DNA from: Pseudomonas paracarnis
Lineage (GTDB): Bacteria > Pseudomonadota > Gammaproteobacteria > Pseudomonadales > Pseudomonadaceae
Assembly: GCF_904063055.1 (NCBI RefSeq)
Contig: NZ_CAJFCN010000003.1
Coordinates: 310,001 to 374,000 of the forward strand
DNA length: 64,000 nt
Direction of reading: 5' to 3'
In this document: positions 43,307 to 52,005 of the stretch, piece after piece
Position numbering within the stretch: the first letter of the stretch is position 1
Layout of the letters: each line of letters starts with the position of its first letter
The notes under the pieces: model-generated
Database searches by the model: none
Told to the model about the DNA's origin: nothing
Seen by the model: only the letters and a program-made list of their open reading frames with translations
Position numbers and translations under genes: made by a program

Positions 43307-44410
43307 TTACCGGGACATACTCCAGCCACACTGTTGCAGGGCTGCCAAGAGGGTTTCGCCAGCCAGGCCCGGCACCTTGACGCCGTCTTGAGTGGTCATG
43401 TCTTCACCTGCCAGAATGGCATTGATGATCGCCTCCTCCACCGCCTCTGCCGCCGCGCTGAACAGCGGCGAAATATGGTCGTTGTTGACCATCTGCAACC
43501 CGGTGCTGAGCGGCAGGTCCTTGCGCCCATAGTCGGCCGGCGGCAAATCACGGTTACCGGTGGCAAACGCCAGGAACAGGTCGCCGCTGGAATCCTCGGT
43601 GCCGCCACCGGTGCGCGCAATGCCAATGGACGCGCGCTGTGCCAGGCGCTGGCATTGGTGCGGCAGCAAGGGGGCGTCCGTGGCGATGATCACCACGATG
43701 GAGCCCATGCCGGGAGTGCCACGCTCGGCAAAGGGCGAAGCAATGTCCGTCAAATGACGGCCCACCGGGTAACCATCGACCCGCAGCTCCTGGCGCTTGC
43801 CATGGTTGGCCTGCACCAGTACGCCCACGGTCCAGCCGCCCTGCTCCGTTGGCAAGCGCCGTGACGCAGTGCCGATGCCGCCCTTGAACTCGTGGCAAAT
43901 CATGCCGGTGCCACCGCCTACCGCGCCTTCCTGCACCGGGCCGCTTTCAGCCTGGTCCAGGGCCTGGCGCACATGCTCAGGGCGAACATGCTGGCCCCAG
44001 ATGTCGTTGAGCAGGCCGTCATAAGTTTCCATGACCACCGGCATGCACCAGTACACCGCCGGGTCCGCCAGACGCTCGCGCTCCAGGGCGATCAGGCTGT
44101 CGCGCACCACCCCGATACTGTGGGTGTTGGTAATGGCCATCGGCGTGGTCAGCAGCCCCGCCTCGCTGATCCATTCAAGCCCCGTGGCGTCGCCATTGCC
44201 GTTGAGCACGTGATAGCCGGCAAAACACGGTTGATGTCGCGCTTCCCCGGCACGCGGCTGGATCAGCGTAACGCCGGTGCGCACCTGCTTGCCGTCGACC
44301 TGTGCCTTGAGCGTGGCATGACCGACGCGAACCCCGGGAACATCGGTGATGGCATTCAATTCGCCGGGCATGCCCAGCCCCAACGTGATGCCCAATTGAC
44401 GTGCACGCAT
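43307..44410 (-). CDS. P1-family (DmpA/BapA-type) aminopeptidase
   Basis: 367 residues from the ATG at 44410, behind AAGGAGTGGGT. N-terminal nucleophile hydrolase that self-cleaves: the likely nucleophile is Ser237 in GTPGMGSIVVIIATD. Other family blocks are AITDVPGVRVGHATL, NGNGDATGLEWI, ITNTHSIGVVRD and EGAVGGGTGMICHEFKGG. Relatives cleave D-amino acid or beta-alanyl N-termini. Its gene starts nine bases after the APC permease stop, so imported peptides or amides are probably its substrate. Confidence 0.88.
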   Translation of the reverse strand: MRARQLGITLGLGMPGELNAITDVPGVRVGHATLKAQVDGKQVRTGVTLIQPRAGEARHQPCFAGYHVLNGNGDATGLEWISEAGLLTTPMAITNTHSIGVVRDSLIALERERLADPAVYWCMPVVMETYDGLLNDIWGQHVRPEHVRQALDQAESGPVQEGAVGGGTGMICHEFKGGIGTASRRLPTEQGGWTVGVLVQANHGKRQELRVDGYPVGRHLTDIASPFAERGTPGMGSIVVIIATDAPLLPHQCQRLAQRASIGIARTGGGTEDSSGDLFLAFATGNRDLPPADYGRKDLPLSTGLQMVNNDHISPLFSAAAEAVEEAIINAILAGEDMTTQDGVKVPGLAGETLLAALQQCGWSMSR

Positions 44411-44419
44411 ACCCACTCC

Positions 44420-45784
44420 TTACAATTTCTGAAACGCCGGACTCAACCGGCCACTGATGCAATACAAAATCACCGACAGGGCCAGCAAGCCGATGATGAT
44501 CATGATGTCGCGTACCGAGGCCTCCAGGATCAAGGTGACCAGCAGGTAACCGGCACCGAGCACCGCCAGCAATGCCGGCAGCGGCCATAACGGCATGCGA
44601 TAGGGATGCTCGCGATCACGCAACAGCACCCGGCTCATCAGCGCGCTCAGCGCCACCACCAGGTACACCAGCATGATCAGCAGCACGCTGAATGAGGTCA
44701 GGTCGGCCAGGTTAGAACTGAAGCTCAACAGCGCCGAGGGTATCGCCAGGAACAGCGTCGCCAGCCACGGTGAGTCCCAGCGCGGGTGAATACGCGTGAA
44801 CAGCTTGTTGATGCCAGGCGTCCACAACGCATCGCGGCCGCTGCTGAACACCACCCGGCCAATCTGGATCACGATGGCAACGATGGCGTTGAACACCGAC
44901 AGGAAGATCCCGGCGCTCACCAACCGCGACAGGGTTTCATTGCCATGGCTGGTCAACAGGTAGCCGATCGGGTCGGGGCTGCTGATCATCTCGCTCAGGG
45001 ACGGCGCGCCGATCAACAGCGCGGTGATCGGCACCAACTCAATCACCACCACCAACCCCAGGGACCAGAGCACCGCCTTGTGCACGCCCTTGCCGCCGCA
45101 CTTCATGTCTTCGGCCAGCAACACCGCCGGGCCGTAGCCGTTGAACGAGAACAGGCCGATGCCGACGGCGCCGATCACCAGCGCCCAGGGCGCCAGGTGC
45201 AACACGCCGTTTTCGACGATTTGCGGCTGCAGCAACACACTGGCCGGCTGCACCGGATTACCGAAGCCGATCACCACAATCACCAGTAACGCCGCCACTT
45301 CCAACAGCAGGCAGGTGCCGGTGATCCAGGCGTTGAGCTTGATATTGAGGATGCCCAGGGCGTAGCTGCATACCACGATCACCAGGGCGACAGTTTGCGC
45401 GTCGAATGTCGTGCCCAGAGCGTTATTCAGATAAGTCGCCGCACCGGTCGCCAATACCGGCGGAATAAACAGCAACATCACCAGAACCGTCAGGAAGGTG
45501 GCGTAACCGGCCATGCCACCAAACACGCGCTTGGCATACACGTACTCGCCACCGGCGCTGTTATGGGCGCGGCCGAGCTCGGCGTAACAGAAGGCAAACA
45601 TCAACGCGAGCAACGCCGCCATCACGAATGCCAGGAACACGCCACTGCCCGCCTGCTGGATGGCAAACGGGGCGATCACGAAGACGGAACTGGCCGGCGT
45701 TACCGCTGAAACGGTAATGGCCACTACATCGAAGACGCTCAGGGTGGGCTTGAGCACGCCATCGGGCGCGGGGGAAGCACTCAT
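44420..45784 (-). CDS. APC-family amino acid/amine permease
   Basis: 454 residues, about 12 membrane segments, from the ATG at 45784 behind AGAGGATA. Blocks include SVFDVVAITVSAVTPASSVF, AHNSAGGEYVYAKRVFGGMA and LFSFNGYGPAVLLAEDMKCG. It forms an operon with the P1 peptidase and is divergent from a LuxR regulator. Substrate unknown; the co-transcribed peptidase suggests an amide or small peptide product. Confidence 0.85.
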   Translation of the reverse strand: MSASPAPDGVLKPTLSVFDVVAITVSAVTPASSVFVIAPFAIQQAGSGVFLAFVMAALLALMFAFCYAELGRAHNSAGGEYVYAKRVFGGMAGYATFLTVLVMLLFIPPVLATGAATYLNNALGTTFDAQTVALVIVVCSYALGILNIKLNAWITGTCLLLEVAALLVIVVIGFGNPVQPASVLLQPQIVENGVLHLAPWALVIGAVGIGLFSFNGYGPAVLLAEDMKCGGKGVHKAVLWSLGLVVVIELVPITALLIGAPSLSEMISSPDPIGYLLTSHGNETLSRLVSAGIFLSVFNAIVAIVIQIGRVVFSSGRDALWTPGINKLFTRIHPRWDSPWLATLFLAIPSALLSFSSNLADLTSFSVLLIMLVYLVVALSALMSRVLLRDREHPYRMPLWPLPALLAVLGAGYLLVTLILEASVRDIMIIIGLLALSVILYCISGRLSPAFQKL

Positions 45785-45983
45785 ATCGTTATCCTCTGTC
45801 GTTGTTTTTGGTGTGAGGCAGAAACGAAACATGATTTTTCCTCGGGATATGCTTCCCGTTGGACAGTGACGACGTTATCGGCTGGCGGGGCTGTCGGCCA
45901 ATTCCCCTATTGGCGTACTCCCCTTGACGGTGCCCCCCAGAAGCCTAACCCTTGGCCGATCATTTGAGGGTGGGGATGTTGAG

Positions 45984-46769
45984 ATGAACCTGTTCCGGGA
46001 AATCGGTATGCACGCGGGGTTGGGCCGCACCCTGTCTCAGATCGGCACCGAGCGGTTCTGGAAGCAATTGGTGCTGTTATTGCACCAATGCTTGCCCTTC
46101 GATAATGCTCTGGCGATTTTCTACCCGCTGGATGGCCCGCCCCAGGCCCTGGAAGAGTACGACGCCCAGCCCAGCAGCAAGCCGGCGTCGATGCTGGTGT
46201 ACCTCAACGGCTTGTACCTGCTCGACCCGTTTTACCAGGCCTGCCGCGAAAACTACGCCAGCGGCGTATACCGCCTGGAGGAAGTGGCGCCGGACCATTT
46301 TCGCCAGAGTGAGTACTTCCTCAATTATTTCCATGACAATGTGCTGGAAGACGAAGTGCAATTGATCCTGCAATTGCCTGGCGCCGGCACCCTGTCGTTG
46401 TCACTGGGCATGCAACGGCGCTTCAGCTTTGAAGAAACCGGGCTGTTGACCACGCTGTCGGCCTGGGTGTTGCCGCTCATGCAGCAGCATTGGCAGCAAA
46501 GCACCGAGCGGGCACCGGCCATGGACAGCCAGATTCGCGATGCCCTGAGTCATTTCGGCAGCGGTGTACTGTCGGACCGCGAACTGGAAATCGCCCGGCT
46601 GGTGTTGCGGGGCTTCTCCTCCAAGGCCATGGCCGAACGCCTGAAGATCTCGCCGGACACCGTCAAGGTGCACCGCAGGCATTTGTACGCCAAGCTGGAC
46701 ATTTCGTCGCAACCCGAGTTGTTTTCGTTATTCATTCAGTCGTTGGGGCATGACTTGGAGAACCCATAG
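45984..46769 (+). CDS. LuxR-type regulator, paralogue of the one at 7778-8617
   Basis: 261 residues from the ATG at 45984; an upstream in-frame TTG at 45924 would add 20 residues without clear support. C-terminal HTH LSDRELEIARLVLRGFSSKA and PDTVKVHRRHLYAKLDISSQ. The N-terminal half shares LLDPFY and VAPDHF with the regulator of the amine cluster. Divergent from the APC permease-P1 peptidase operon, 199 bases apart, so that operon is the probable target. Confidence 0.85.
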   Translation: MNLFREIGMHAGLGRTLSQIGTERFWKQLVLLLHQCLPFDNALAIFYPLDGPPQALEEYDAQPSSKPASMLVYLNGLYLLDPFYQACRENYASGVYRLEEVAPDHFRQSEYFLNYFHDNVLEDEVQLILQLPGAGTLSLSLGMQRRFSFEETGLLTTLSAWVLPLMQQHWQQSTERAPAMDSQIRDALSHFGSGVLSDRELEIARLVLRGFSSKAMAERLKISPDTVKVHRRHLYAKLDISSQPELFSLFIQSLGHDLENP

Positions 46770-46771
46770 GC

Positions 46772-47239
46772 TTAGTCCGAATGAAAGAAATTAATATGCT
46801 GCGGCAAAAGATTTACGCCATCAACTCGTATAGAAAAGTTCGGCCCTTCAGGGTTTACCTTGATAGTCAAAGTGCTCACGCCAAACTCATGAGTCAGTTG
46901 CACATCCCCCACTTCCACGGGCGGGCCTGGCTGAATATTAATAGCTGAGATGTTGTGGTCTTTTAATACCCCGGCCACATCGATTTCATCCTCCTTGGGG
47001 TTGAAATTCAACAGGGTGTCAGGGTCATCGCTAAGGGAGTCGGTACTTTTTTCATATTTGAATGTGTTTTCACCCTGGCGCCCCACCAGCTGGTCGCCAC
47101 CGCCACCGCTGATGAGGACCGAGGGCTCGCCACGCCTGGCTTCGAGGCGCTCACGCTGGTCTGTGCCGCGCAAGGTGGGCGGGCTGTTTTCCGGGTGGGT
47201 CCACGTGCCGCCAGTGGGAAGGCTTTGTATGGAAGACAT
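46772..47239 (-). CDS. Small protein made of a serralysin C-terminal-like (RTX) domain
   Basis: 155 residues from the ATG at 47239 (AGGTGA upstream). A polar N-terminus without signal peptide leads to ISGGGGDQLVGRQGENTF (about 43-60), a degenerate RTX turn, then LLNFNPKEDEIDVAGVL (76-92), which mirrors [16 protein letters not shown] of AprA. The end, VQLTHEFGVSTLTIKVNPEG onward, aligns loosely with the last strands of AprA. There is no HEXXH site, so it is not a protease. It may be a type I substrate or secretion-linked accessory. Its stop lies two bases from the convergent LuxR stop. Confidence 0.7.
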   Translation of the reverse strand: MSSIQSLPTGGTWTHPENSPPTLRGTDQRERLEARRGEPSVLISGGGGDQLVGRQGENTFKYEKSTDSLSDDPDTLLNFNPKEDEIDVAGVLKDHNISAINIQPGPPVEVGDVQLTHEFGVSTLTIKVNPEGPNFSIRVDGVNLLPQHINFFHSD

Positions 47240-47428
47240 ATAAGTCACCTGTCAGATCATGAGTGTATGTGAAAGTGTTACGCGTTGCGGATTGAAATCT
47301 CTCACGCAGGCAATAACACTTTCCACTCCAAATAATTGACATCACATGTCTTAACTATGACGTGATTATTTATCCCACCCAGTACCGATGACTTATCGGC
47401 CTTCCTGGTGGCGCTGTTTTCCTGTTAT

Positions 47429-48508
47429 TTAACGCCCCGTACGAATGGTATTCCAAACCCGAGTACGCACCCGGTCGATGTTCAACGGCATGGCTTGCAG
47501 TGCAAATAACTTGCCCATCATTTCCGCGCTGGGATACACCTTGGTATCGGCCTTGATCGCCGGGTCTACCAGGCTGTCGGCCGCCGCGTTGCCGTTAGCG
47601 TAATGCACGTAGTTGGTGATACTCGCCATCACGTCGGGGCGCAGCAGGTAGTTCATGAACGCATAGCCGGCTTTCTCATTCGGTGCGTCGACGGGCATGG
47701 CGACCATGTCGAACCAGATTGCCGCGCCTTCCTTGGGAACGTTGTAGCCGATATTCACGCCGTTTTTGGCTTCTTTGGCGCGGCTTTCGGCCTGCAGGAT
47801 GTCGCCGGAGAAACCGACGGCGACACAGATGTCACCATTGGCCAGATCGGCGGTGTATTTCGAGGAATGGAAATACGCCACGTAAGGTCGCACTTTCATC
47901 AGCAAGGCCTCGGCCTTCTTGTAGTCTTCGGCTTTTTTGCTGTGGTGCGGCAAGCCCAGGTAATTCAGCGCAGCTGGCAGCAGTTCGGGGCCGTTGTCGA
48001 GAATGGCGACGCCGCATTTTTGCAGCTTGGCCATGTTTTCCGGTTTGAAGATCAAGTCCCAGGAATCCACCGGGGCGTTGTCGCCGAGTACCGCCTTGAC
48101 CTTGTCGATGTTGTAGCCGATACCGGTGCTGCCCCACAGGTACGGGAAACCGTGGGCATTGCCGGGGTCGTTGTCTTCCAGGGCCTTGAGCAGCACGGGG
48201 TTGAGATTTTTCCAGTTGGGCAACTGGCTCCTGTCGAGTTTTTTCAGGGCGCCGCCCTGGATCTGTCGCGCCATGAAATGGTTGGAGGGGAACACCACGT
48301 CATAGCCCGATTTACCGGTCATCAGCTTGCCGTCGAGGGTTTCGTTGCTGTCGTACACGTCATAGGTGAAACCGATGCCAGTGTCTTTCTGGAAATTCCT
48401 GGTGGTGTCCGGCGCGATGTAGTCCGACCAGTTATAGATCTTCACGGTCTCGGCGGCTTGGCTGATAGAGGCCACCAACATCAAGGGCAACAGGGCAATG
48501 GCTTTCAT
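47429..48508 (-). CDS. Polyamine ABC substrate-binding protein, PotF/SpuD-like
   Basis: 359 residues with signal peptide MKAIALLPLMLVASISQA. Polyamine-binding markers: VKIYNWSDYIAPDTTRNFQK, YDVVFPSNHFMARQI and LWGSTGIGYNIDKVK. It binds putrescine or spermidine in the periplasm. No ATPase or permease gene is adjacent. It is the last gene of an AraC-oxidoreductase-cupin-PotF run. I see no ribosome site better than the one before the ATG at 48508 (AGGAAAT). Confidence 0.9.
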   Translation of the reverse strand: MKAIALLPLMLVASISQAAETVKIYNWSDYIAPDTTRNFQKDTGIGFTYDVYDSNETLDGKLMTGKSGYDVVFPSNHFMARQIQGGALKKLDRSQLPNWKNLNPVLLKALEDNDPGNAHGFPYLWGSTGIGYNIDKVKAVLGDNAPVDSWDLIFKPENMAKLQKCGVAILDNGPELLPAALNYLGLPHHSKKAEDYKKAEALLMKVRPYVAYFHSSKYTADLANGDICVAVGFSGDILQAESRAKEAKNGVNIGYNVPKEGAAIWFDMVAMPVDAPNEKAGYAFMNYLLRPDVMASITNYVHYANGNAAADSLVDPAIKADTKVYPSAEMMGKLFALQAMPLNIDRVRTRVWNTIRTGR

Positions 48509-48568
48509 GGTTCGATTTCCTGGCGGTTTTAGGGCTGTTTTTATGGCAGGCGATCAAGGATCAAAGCG

Positions 48569-48910
48569 TTACAGAATCAGGACATAGGTCTTGCGCACGG
48601 TTTCCTGGATATCCCAGATACCGGTGCTATTGGCTGGCAACATCAGTGCGTCACCGGCTTGTATGTGCAGGGTTTCCCCATTGTCGGGCGTGAAGGTGCA
48701 GCGCCCTTGGATGAAATGGCAAAACTCCTGGGACGTGATCTGCCGACGCCAGCGCCCCGGGGTGCAGGCCCAGATGCCGGTCTCGACGCCATCGTTGCGC
48801 TCCACGCTCAAGGTGGAGGCCACGGCGATGGGCGCGCCCAGGGGCACCGCCACCGGTGATGAATCTGGCAGAGGGGTGTTCAGCGTGTCTTTGAATTGGG
48901 TAATGCTCAT
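48569..48910 (-). CDS. Small cupin of the polyamine operon
   Basis: 113 residues, single cupin barrel of the DUF861/Cupin_3 type: TGIWACTPGRWRRQITSQEF, CHFIQGRCTFTPDNGETLHI and ALMLPANSTGIWDIQETVRK. The usual metal ligands are sparse, so it may be non-enzymatic. Position between a PuuB-like oxidoreductase and a PotF-like protein ties it to polyamine use, as seen near other such operons. Precise role unknown. Confidence 0.8.
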   Translation of the reverse strand: MSITQFKDTLNTPLPDSSPVAVPLGAPIAVASTLSVERNDGVETGIWACTPGRWRRQITSQEFCHFIQGRCTFTPDNGETLHIQAGDALMLPANSTGIWDIQETVRKTYVLIL

Positions 48911-48933
48911 GGTTTTTCCCTGTGGGTGACGAG

Positions 48934-50340
48934 TCAGTGCATGAAACCTTCCATGAAACCGGCAATGCCGGTCGCCAGCTTGCGGCGCCAGGGCGCAGTG
49001 TTGGGGTTGGCCAAGACCTGGTCTTCATGGACAAAACTACGAATGATCGCGTTGTAACCCAGCCAGCGGCACGGCTCCGGCTCCCAGGCCTTGAGTGCTT
49101 TGAGGCCGCCTTCGCGAATCACCCAGGGTTGTTGGGTCAGCAAGGTGTCGCGGCCGAGGATCAAATCGGCCAGGGTGCGGCCGCCGAGGTGGGTGGCGCC
49201 CACGCCCTCCCCGCCATAGCCGCCGGACAGTGCGATGCCCGTGGCGTGGTCACAGAGCATGTGCGGACGAAAACGGCGCGACATGCCGAGGTTGCCGCCC
49301 CAGGAATGGGTAATCCTGGCCTTTTTCAGCTGTGGGAAGAGTTCGCCAAACAGGTAGCGACGCAACTCCACTTCGCTGTCGGTCAGGTCGAAGTTGTGCC
49401 GCAACTTGCCGGCAAATTGATAGCCACCACGGGCGCCGAAGACCAGACGATTGTCGGCCGTACGCTGGCCGTAGGTGACCTGTCGGCTGCTCTCGCCAAA
49501 GGCCTGACCCTGACTGAGCCCGATGTCTGCCCAGGTGCTGGCCGGCAGCGGTTCGGTGGCGACGATCAAGCTCTGCACCGGTAACTGGTAGCGGCCCAAT
49601 GGGGGCAAGGTATTGGCGTAACCCTCGACAGCAGGCACCACCCAGGCGGCGCGCACGCTGGCCTTGGCGGTGCGCAGGCCGCCGGACTGCCAATGGGTCA
49701 CGGGGCTGTTTTCGTAAATGGTCACGCCCAGGTTCTCAACCGCCCGCGCCAGGCCACGCACCAGCTTTGCCGGGTTGATCGTCGCGACGTGGGGGGCATA
49801 GATGCCGCCATAAGGCTTGGCAATGCGGACCTGCTCGGCCAATTGCTGCGGGCTGAGCCAGCGGTAGTCGTCTTCGGTGAGGCCCTGGGCGTACAGCTTG
49901 TCCAGATAGCGGCGCAGGCTGACTTCCTGCTCGGGGTAGCGTGCGGCGCAATACAAGGCGCCGCCTTTGCGGTAGTCGCAGTCAATGCCTTCGCGGGCCA
50001 GCACCTGGGCCACTTCATCAGGGATACCGTGCAGCAGGTCAAACGAAGCGCGCCGGTGCTGAGGGGCAAGCTCAGCCAGCAGTCGGTCTTCCCCCAAGAG
50101 GTTGCCCATCAACCAGCCACCATTGCGACCGGATGCGCCAAACCCCGCAGTCTGTGCCTCGATGATCGCGATTTTCAGCTCGGGGGCCTGGCGCTTCAGG
50201 TAATAGGCGGTCCACAGGCCGGTGTAGCCGGCGCCGATAATCGCCACATTGACGTCCAGGTCGTGCTCCAGCGATGGACGCGCTAACAGCGGGTCGTCCA
50301 ACTGGTCCATCCATAAACTGATATTGCGCCATGCCGGCAT
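48934..50340 (-). CDS. FAD-dependent amine oxidoreductase, PuuB/DAO family
   Basis: 468 residues. FAD-binding Rossmann motif VAIIGAGYTGLWTAYYLKR at about 32-50 and GASGRNGGWLMGNLL at about 69-83. C-terminal ALSGGYGGEGVGATHLGGRT completes the flavin site. Similar to gamma-glutamylputrescine oxidase PuuB and to other Pseudomonas amine oxidoreductases. It would oxidise an amine to an aldehyde with release of ammonia. No glutamylputrescine synthetase is adjacent, so a free or differently modified amine is possible. Confidence 0.87.
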   Translation of the reverse strand: MPAWRNISLWMDQLDDPLLARPSLEHDLDVNVAIIGAGYTGLWTAYYLKRQAPELKIAIIEAQTAGFGASGRNGGWLMGNLLGEDRLLAELAPQHRRASFDLLHGIPDEVAQVLAREGIDCDYRKGGALYCAARYPEQEVSLRRYLDKLYAQGLTEDDYRWLSPQQLAEQVRIAKPYGGIYAPHVATINPAKLVRGLARAVENLGVTIYENSPVTHWQSGGLRTAKASVRAAWVVPAVEGYANTLPPLGRYQLPVQSLIVATEPLPASTWADIGLSQGQAFGESSRQVTYGQRTADNRLVFGARGGYQFAGKLRHNFDLTDSEVELRRYLFGELFPQLKKARITHSWGGNLGMSRRFRPHMLCDHATGIALSGGYGGEGVGATHLGGRTLADLILGRDTLLTQQPWVIREGGLKALKAWEPEPCRWLGYNAIIRSFVHEDQVLANPNTAPWRRKLATGIAGFMEGFMH

Positions 50341-50389
50341 GCCAGCTTCCCCTACCTCGGTTCGATAGGGCCGATCCTAGAGTGCAGTG

Positions 50390-51199
50390 TCAGGGGCTGT
50401 CTTGCGCGCGTGCACGCAGGGAAATTTGTTTGAGGTACGCCTTGGGCGATTGCCCGGTGTGCTGGCGAAAAGCGCTGTAAAACGCCGAGAGTGAATTGAA
50501 ACCGGCCGCAAAGGCCAACTCATCAACTTTGACCGGCGCGGTGGCGTGATCCAGCGCGGCCAGTAAATGCTGGAGTCGCGCCTGGTTGACGTAGCGATAG
50601 AAGCTCTGCCCCAGCACTTGGTTCAGCAGGTAGGACATCTGGTTGCGACTGTAGCCACAGGCCTTGGCGACCCGCTGCAGATCCAGCTCCGGGTCCAGAT
50701 ACGGCTGCTGACGCTCAAAATATTGTTGCAGGTCATTGGCCATATAACCCAACTGCTGGGGCGACAGGCCCAGGCGGCTGACCGTAGGGCGCAAGGCCTG
50801 GGCTGGTTGCTCGTGCACCAGGGACGCATATTCATTCACCCGCCAAATCAACCCGTCGCGCACCGTAATGGCCTCACTGGTACGAAACGACACCAGGCCC
50901 TGGCCGCCACGCAAGGTGATGCGGTACTGGATAAACGCCGTATCGCCATCGGCGCGGATGCGGTCAGTGTGTTCAATGGCCTCATCCGCCTCACGGGGCA
51001 TGCTGGCTTGCAAGTACTCGCGCAACTCGGCATAGCCCACCACACGGTTCTGGAAAAAATCGTGGTACTGGATCTCGGGATGGTAGTAAGCCATCACCCC
51101 GTCCAGATCGCGATGACGCCAGCACAGGTGATGGCGCAGCACCAACTGGCCGGTAGCGTGGGAATTCTGACACTCATCGTCTGGGGCGATGTCGGGCAT
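50390..51199 (-). CDS. AraC-type regulator fused to an NTF2/SnoaL-like domain
   Basis: 269 residues from the ATG at 51199; an upstream TTG would add 22 residues. The N-terminal half has the SnoaL-like shape (LCWRHRDLDGVMAYYHPEIQ, TAFIQYRITLRGGQGLVSFR). The C-terminal half is an AraC HTH pair (DLQRVAKACGYSRNQMSYLL and ELAFAAGFNSLSAFYSAFRQ). It is first in the operon with the oxidoreductase, cupin and PotF-like genes, so it probably senses a polyamine or its product and activates them. The sensor fold is unusual for AraC proteins, which mostly carry a cupin. Confidence 0.83.
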   Translation of the reverse strand: MPDIAPDDECQNSHATGQLVLRHHLCWRHRDLDGVMAYYHPEIQYHDFFQNRVVGYAELREYLQASMPREADEAIEHTDRIRADGDTAFIQYRITLRGGQGLVSFRTSEAITVRDGLIWRVNEYASLVHEQPAQALRPTVSRLGLSPQQLGYMANDLQQYFERQQPYLDPELDLQRVAKACGYSRNQMSYLLNQVLGQSFYRYVNQARLQHLLAALDHATAPVKVDELAFAAGFNSLSAFYSAFRQHTGQSPKAYLKQISLRARAQDSP

Positions 51200-51456
51200 A
51201 TTGGGCTCTACGACGGGAGAAAATGTTTGAGAGTGCCGAAGTTTACCCGCCCCTTCAATGGTCAAATCGAGCGCCTGACTAATGGCCTTTTGCCTATTCC
51301 TCTGTAGGACATGATCTATATCAAAACCAGGCGAAAGAACCGCCGAACGGGCGCAAAAAAGTCACCTTGGCGTTGCGAACGAATGCTATTTTTAAGCCCT
51401 AGATGTCATGACCAGCGAAGGTCCTGGCCCCTGCCGCGAGCTAAAGGAAGCGCTCA

Positions 51457-51729
51457 ATGAACAAGGTGGGCAACATGAACAAAGTGACATTTCCCAACGC
51501 CTGCCAGCTGATGCGCTGGCATTTTCACCCCATGGGCTTCGAGGGCAGCATGGACGCCCCCGGCAGCATGATCGCCCGCCTGTTCGACCGGGCCAGCGGC
51601 GAGACGTTGATCGCTATCGCGGGGATTCCGTGCGCTACGGTGATGAACGCGGCTGATGTGGAGCGCATCATCGAGGCCGTGGAGGATGAATTGGAGAGTT
51701 TCGTGCCGCCGGTTTCGTTGCGGGCGTGA
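51457..51729 (+). CDS. DUF1652 family protein
   Basis: 90 residues: CQLMRWHFHPMGFEGSMDAP and ADVERIIEAVEDELESFVPP are typical of this small Pseudomonas family. The ATG at 51457 follows AAAGGAAGC; a second ATG six codons in is possible. Soluble, probably alpha/beta, function unknown. Single-gene unit followed by a REP cluster. Confidence 0.85.
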   Translation: MNKVGNMNKVTFPNACQLMRWHFHPMGFEGSMDAPGSMIARLFDRASGETLIAIAGIPCATVMNAADVERIIEAVEDELESFVPPVSLRA

Positions 51730-51756
51730 GGCGGGGCTAACCGCCCCACTCTGACG

Positions 51757-51813
51757 GTAACCACGATGCGAAGCGAGTCGCTCTTGATCTGCTTTTGATC
51801 TCAGGCGCCCCGT
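51757..51813 (-). repeat. Partial copy of the 57.7-kb repeat, inverted
   Basis: Read on the minus strand this segment gives CGGGGCGCCTGAGATCAAAA, AGCAGATCAAGA and CTCGCTTCGCATCGTGGTTA. It matches 57667-57730 with few changes, except that the 57-kb copy has an extra ATCAAG. The flanking CCAACTGTGTCG side also matches the other locus, but the 255-base structured core between is missing here. Confidence 0.85.
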
Positions 51814-51837
51814 TCCAACTGTGTCGCCTGTCAGGCC

Positions 51838-52005
51838 GCCTTCGCGAGCAAGCCCGCTCCCACAGTTGGATCGTGGAGTGTCAGGTAGATAGGCGTCGGC
51901 TGTCAGGCCGCCATCGCAGGCAAGCCAGCTCCCACATGTTCGATCCCGTGTTGTCAGGTAGAGACGCGTCGGCTGTCGGGCTCTTATCGCAGGTCAGCCA
52001 GCCCC
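51838..52005. repeat. Cluster of three REPs
   Basis: Three same-orientation REPs: CTTCGCGAGCAAGCCCGCTC near 51840, ATCGCAGGCAAGCCAGCTCC near 51913, and a decayed ATCGCAGGTCAGCCAGCCCC near 51986. Each is preceded by GTCGG/CTGTCAGGCCGCC, so unit plus spacer seem to have been tandemly duplicated. The third overlaps the 3' end of the helicase gene. Confidence 0.8.

Noticed and set aside
51838..52005. Possible CRISPR-like array
   Set aside because: Three repeats only, palindromic REP sequence, spacers related to one another and no cas genes.
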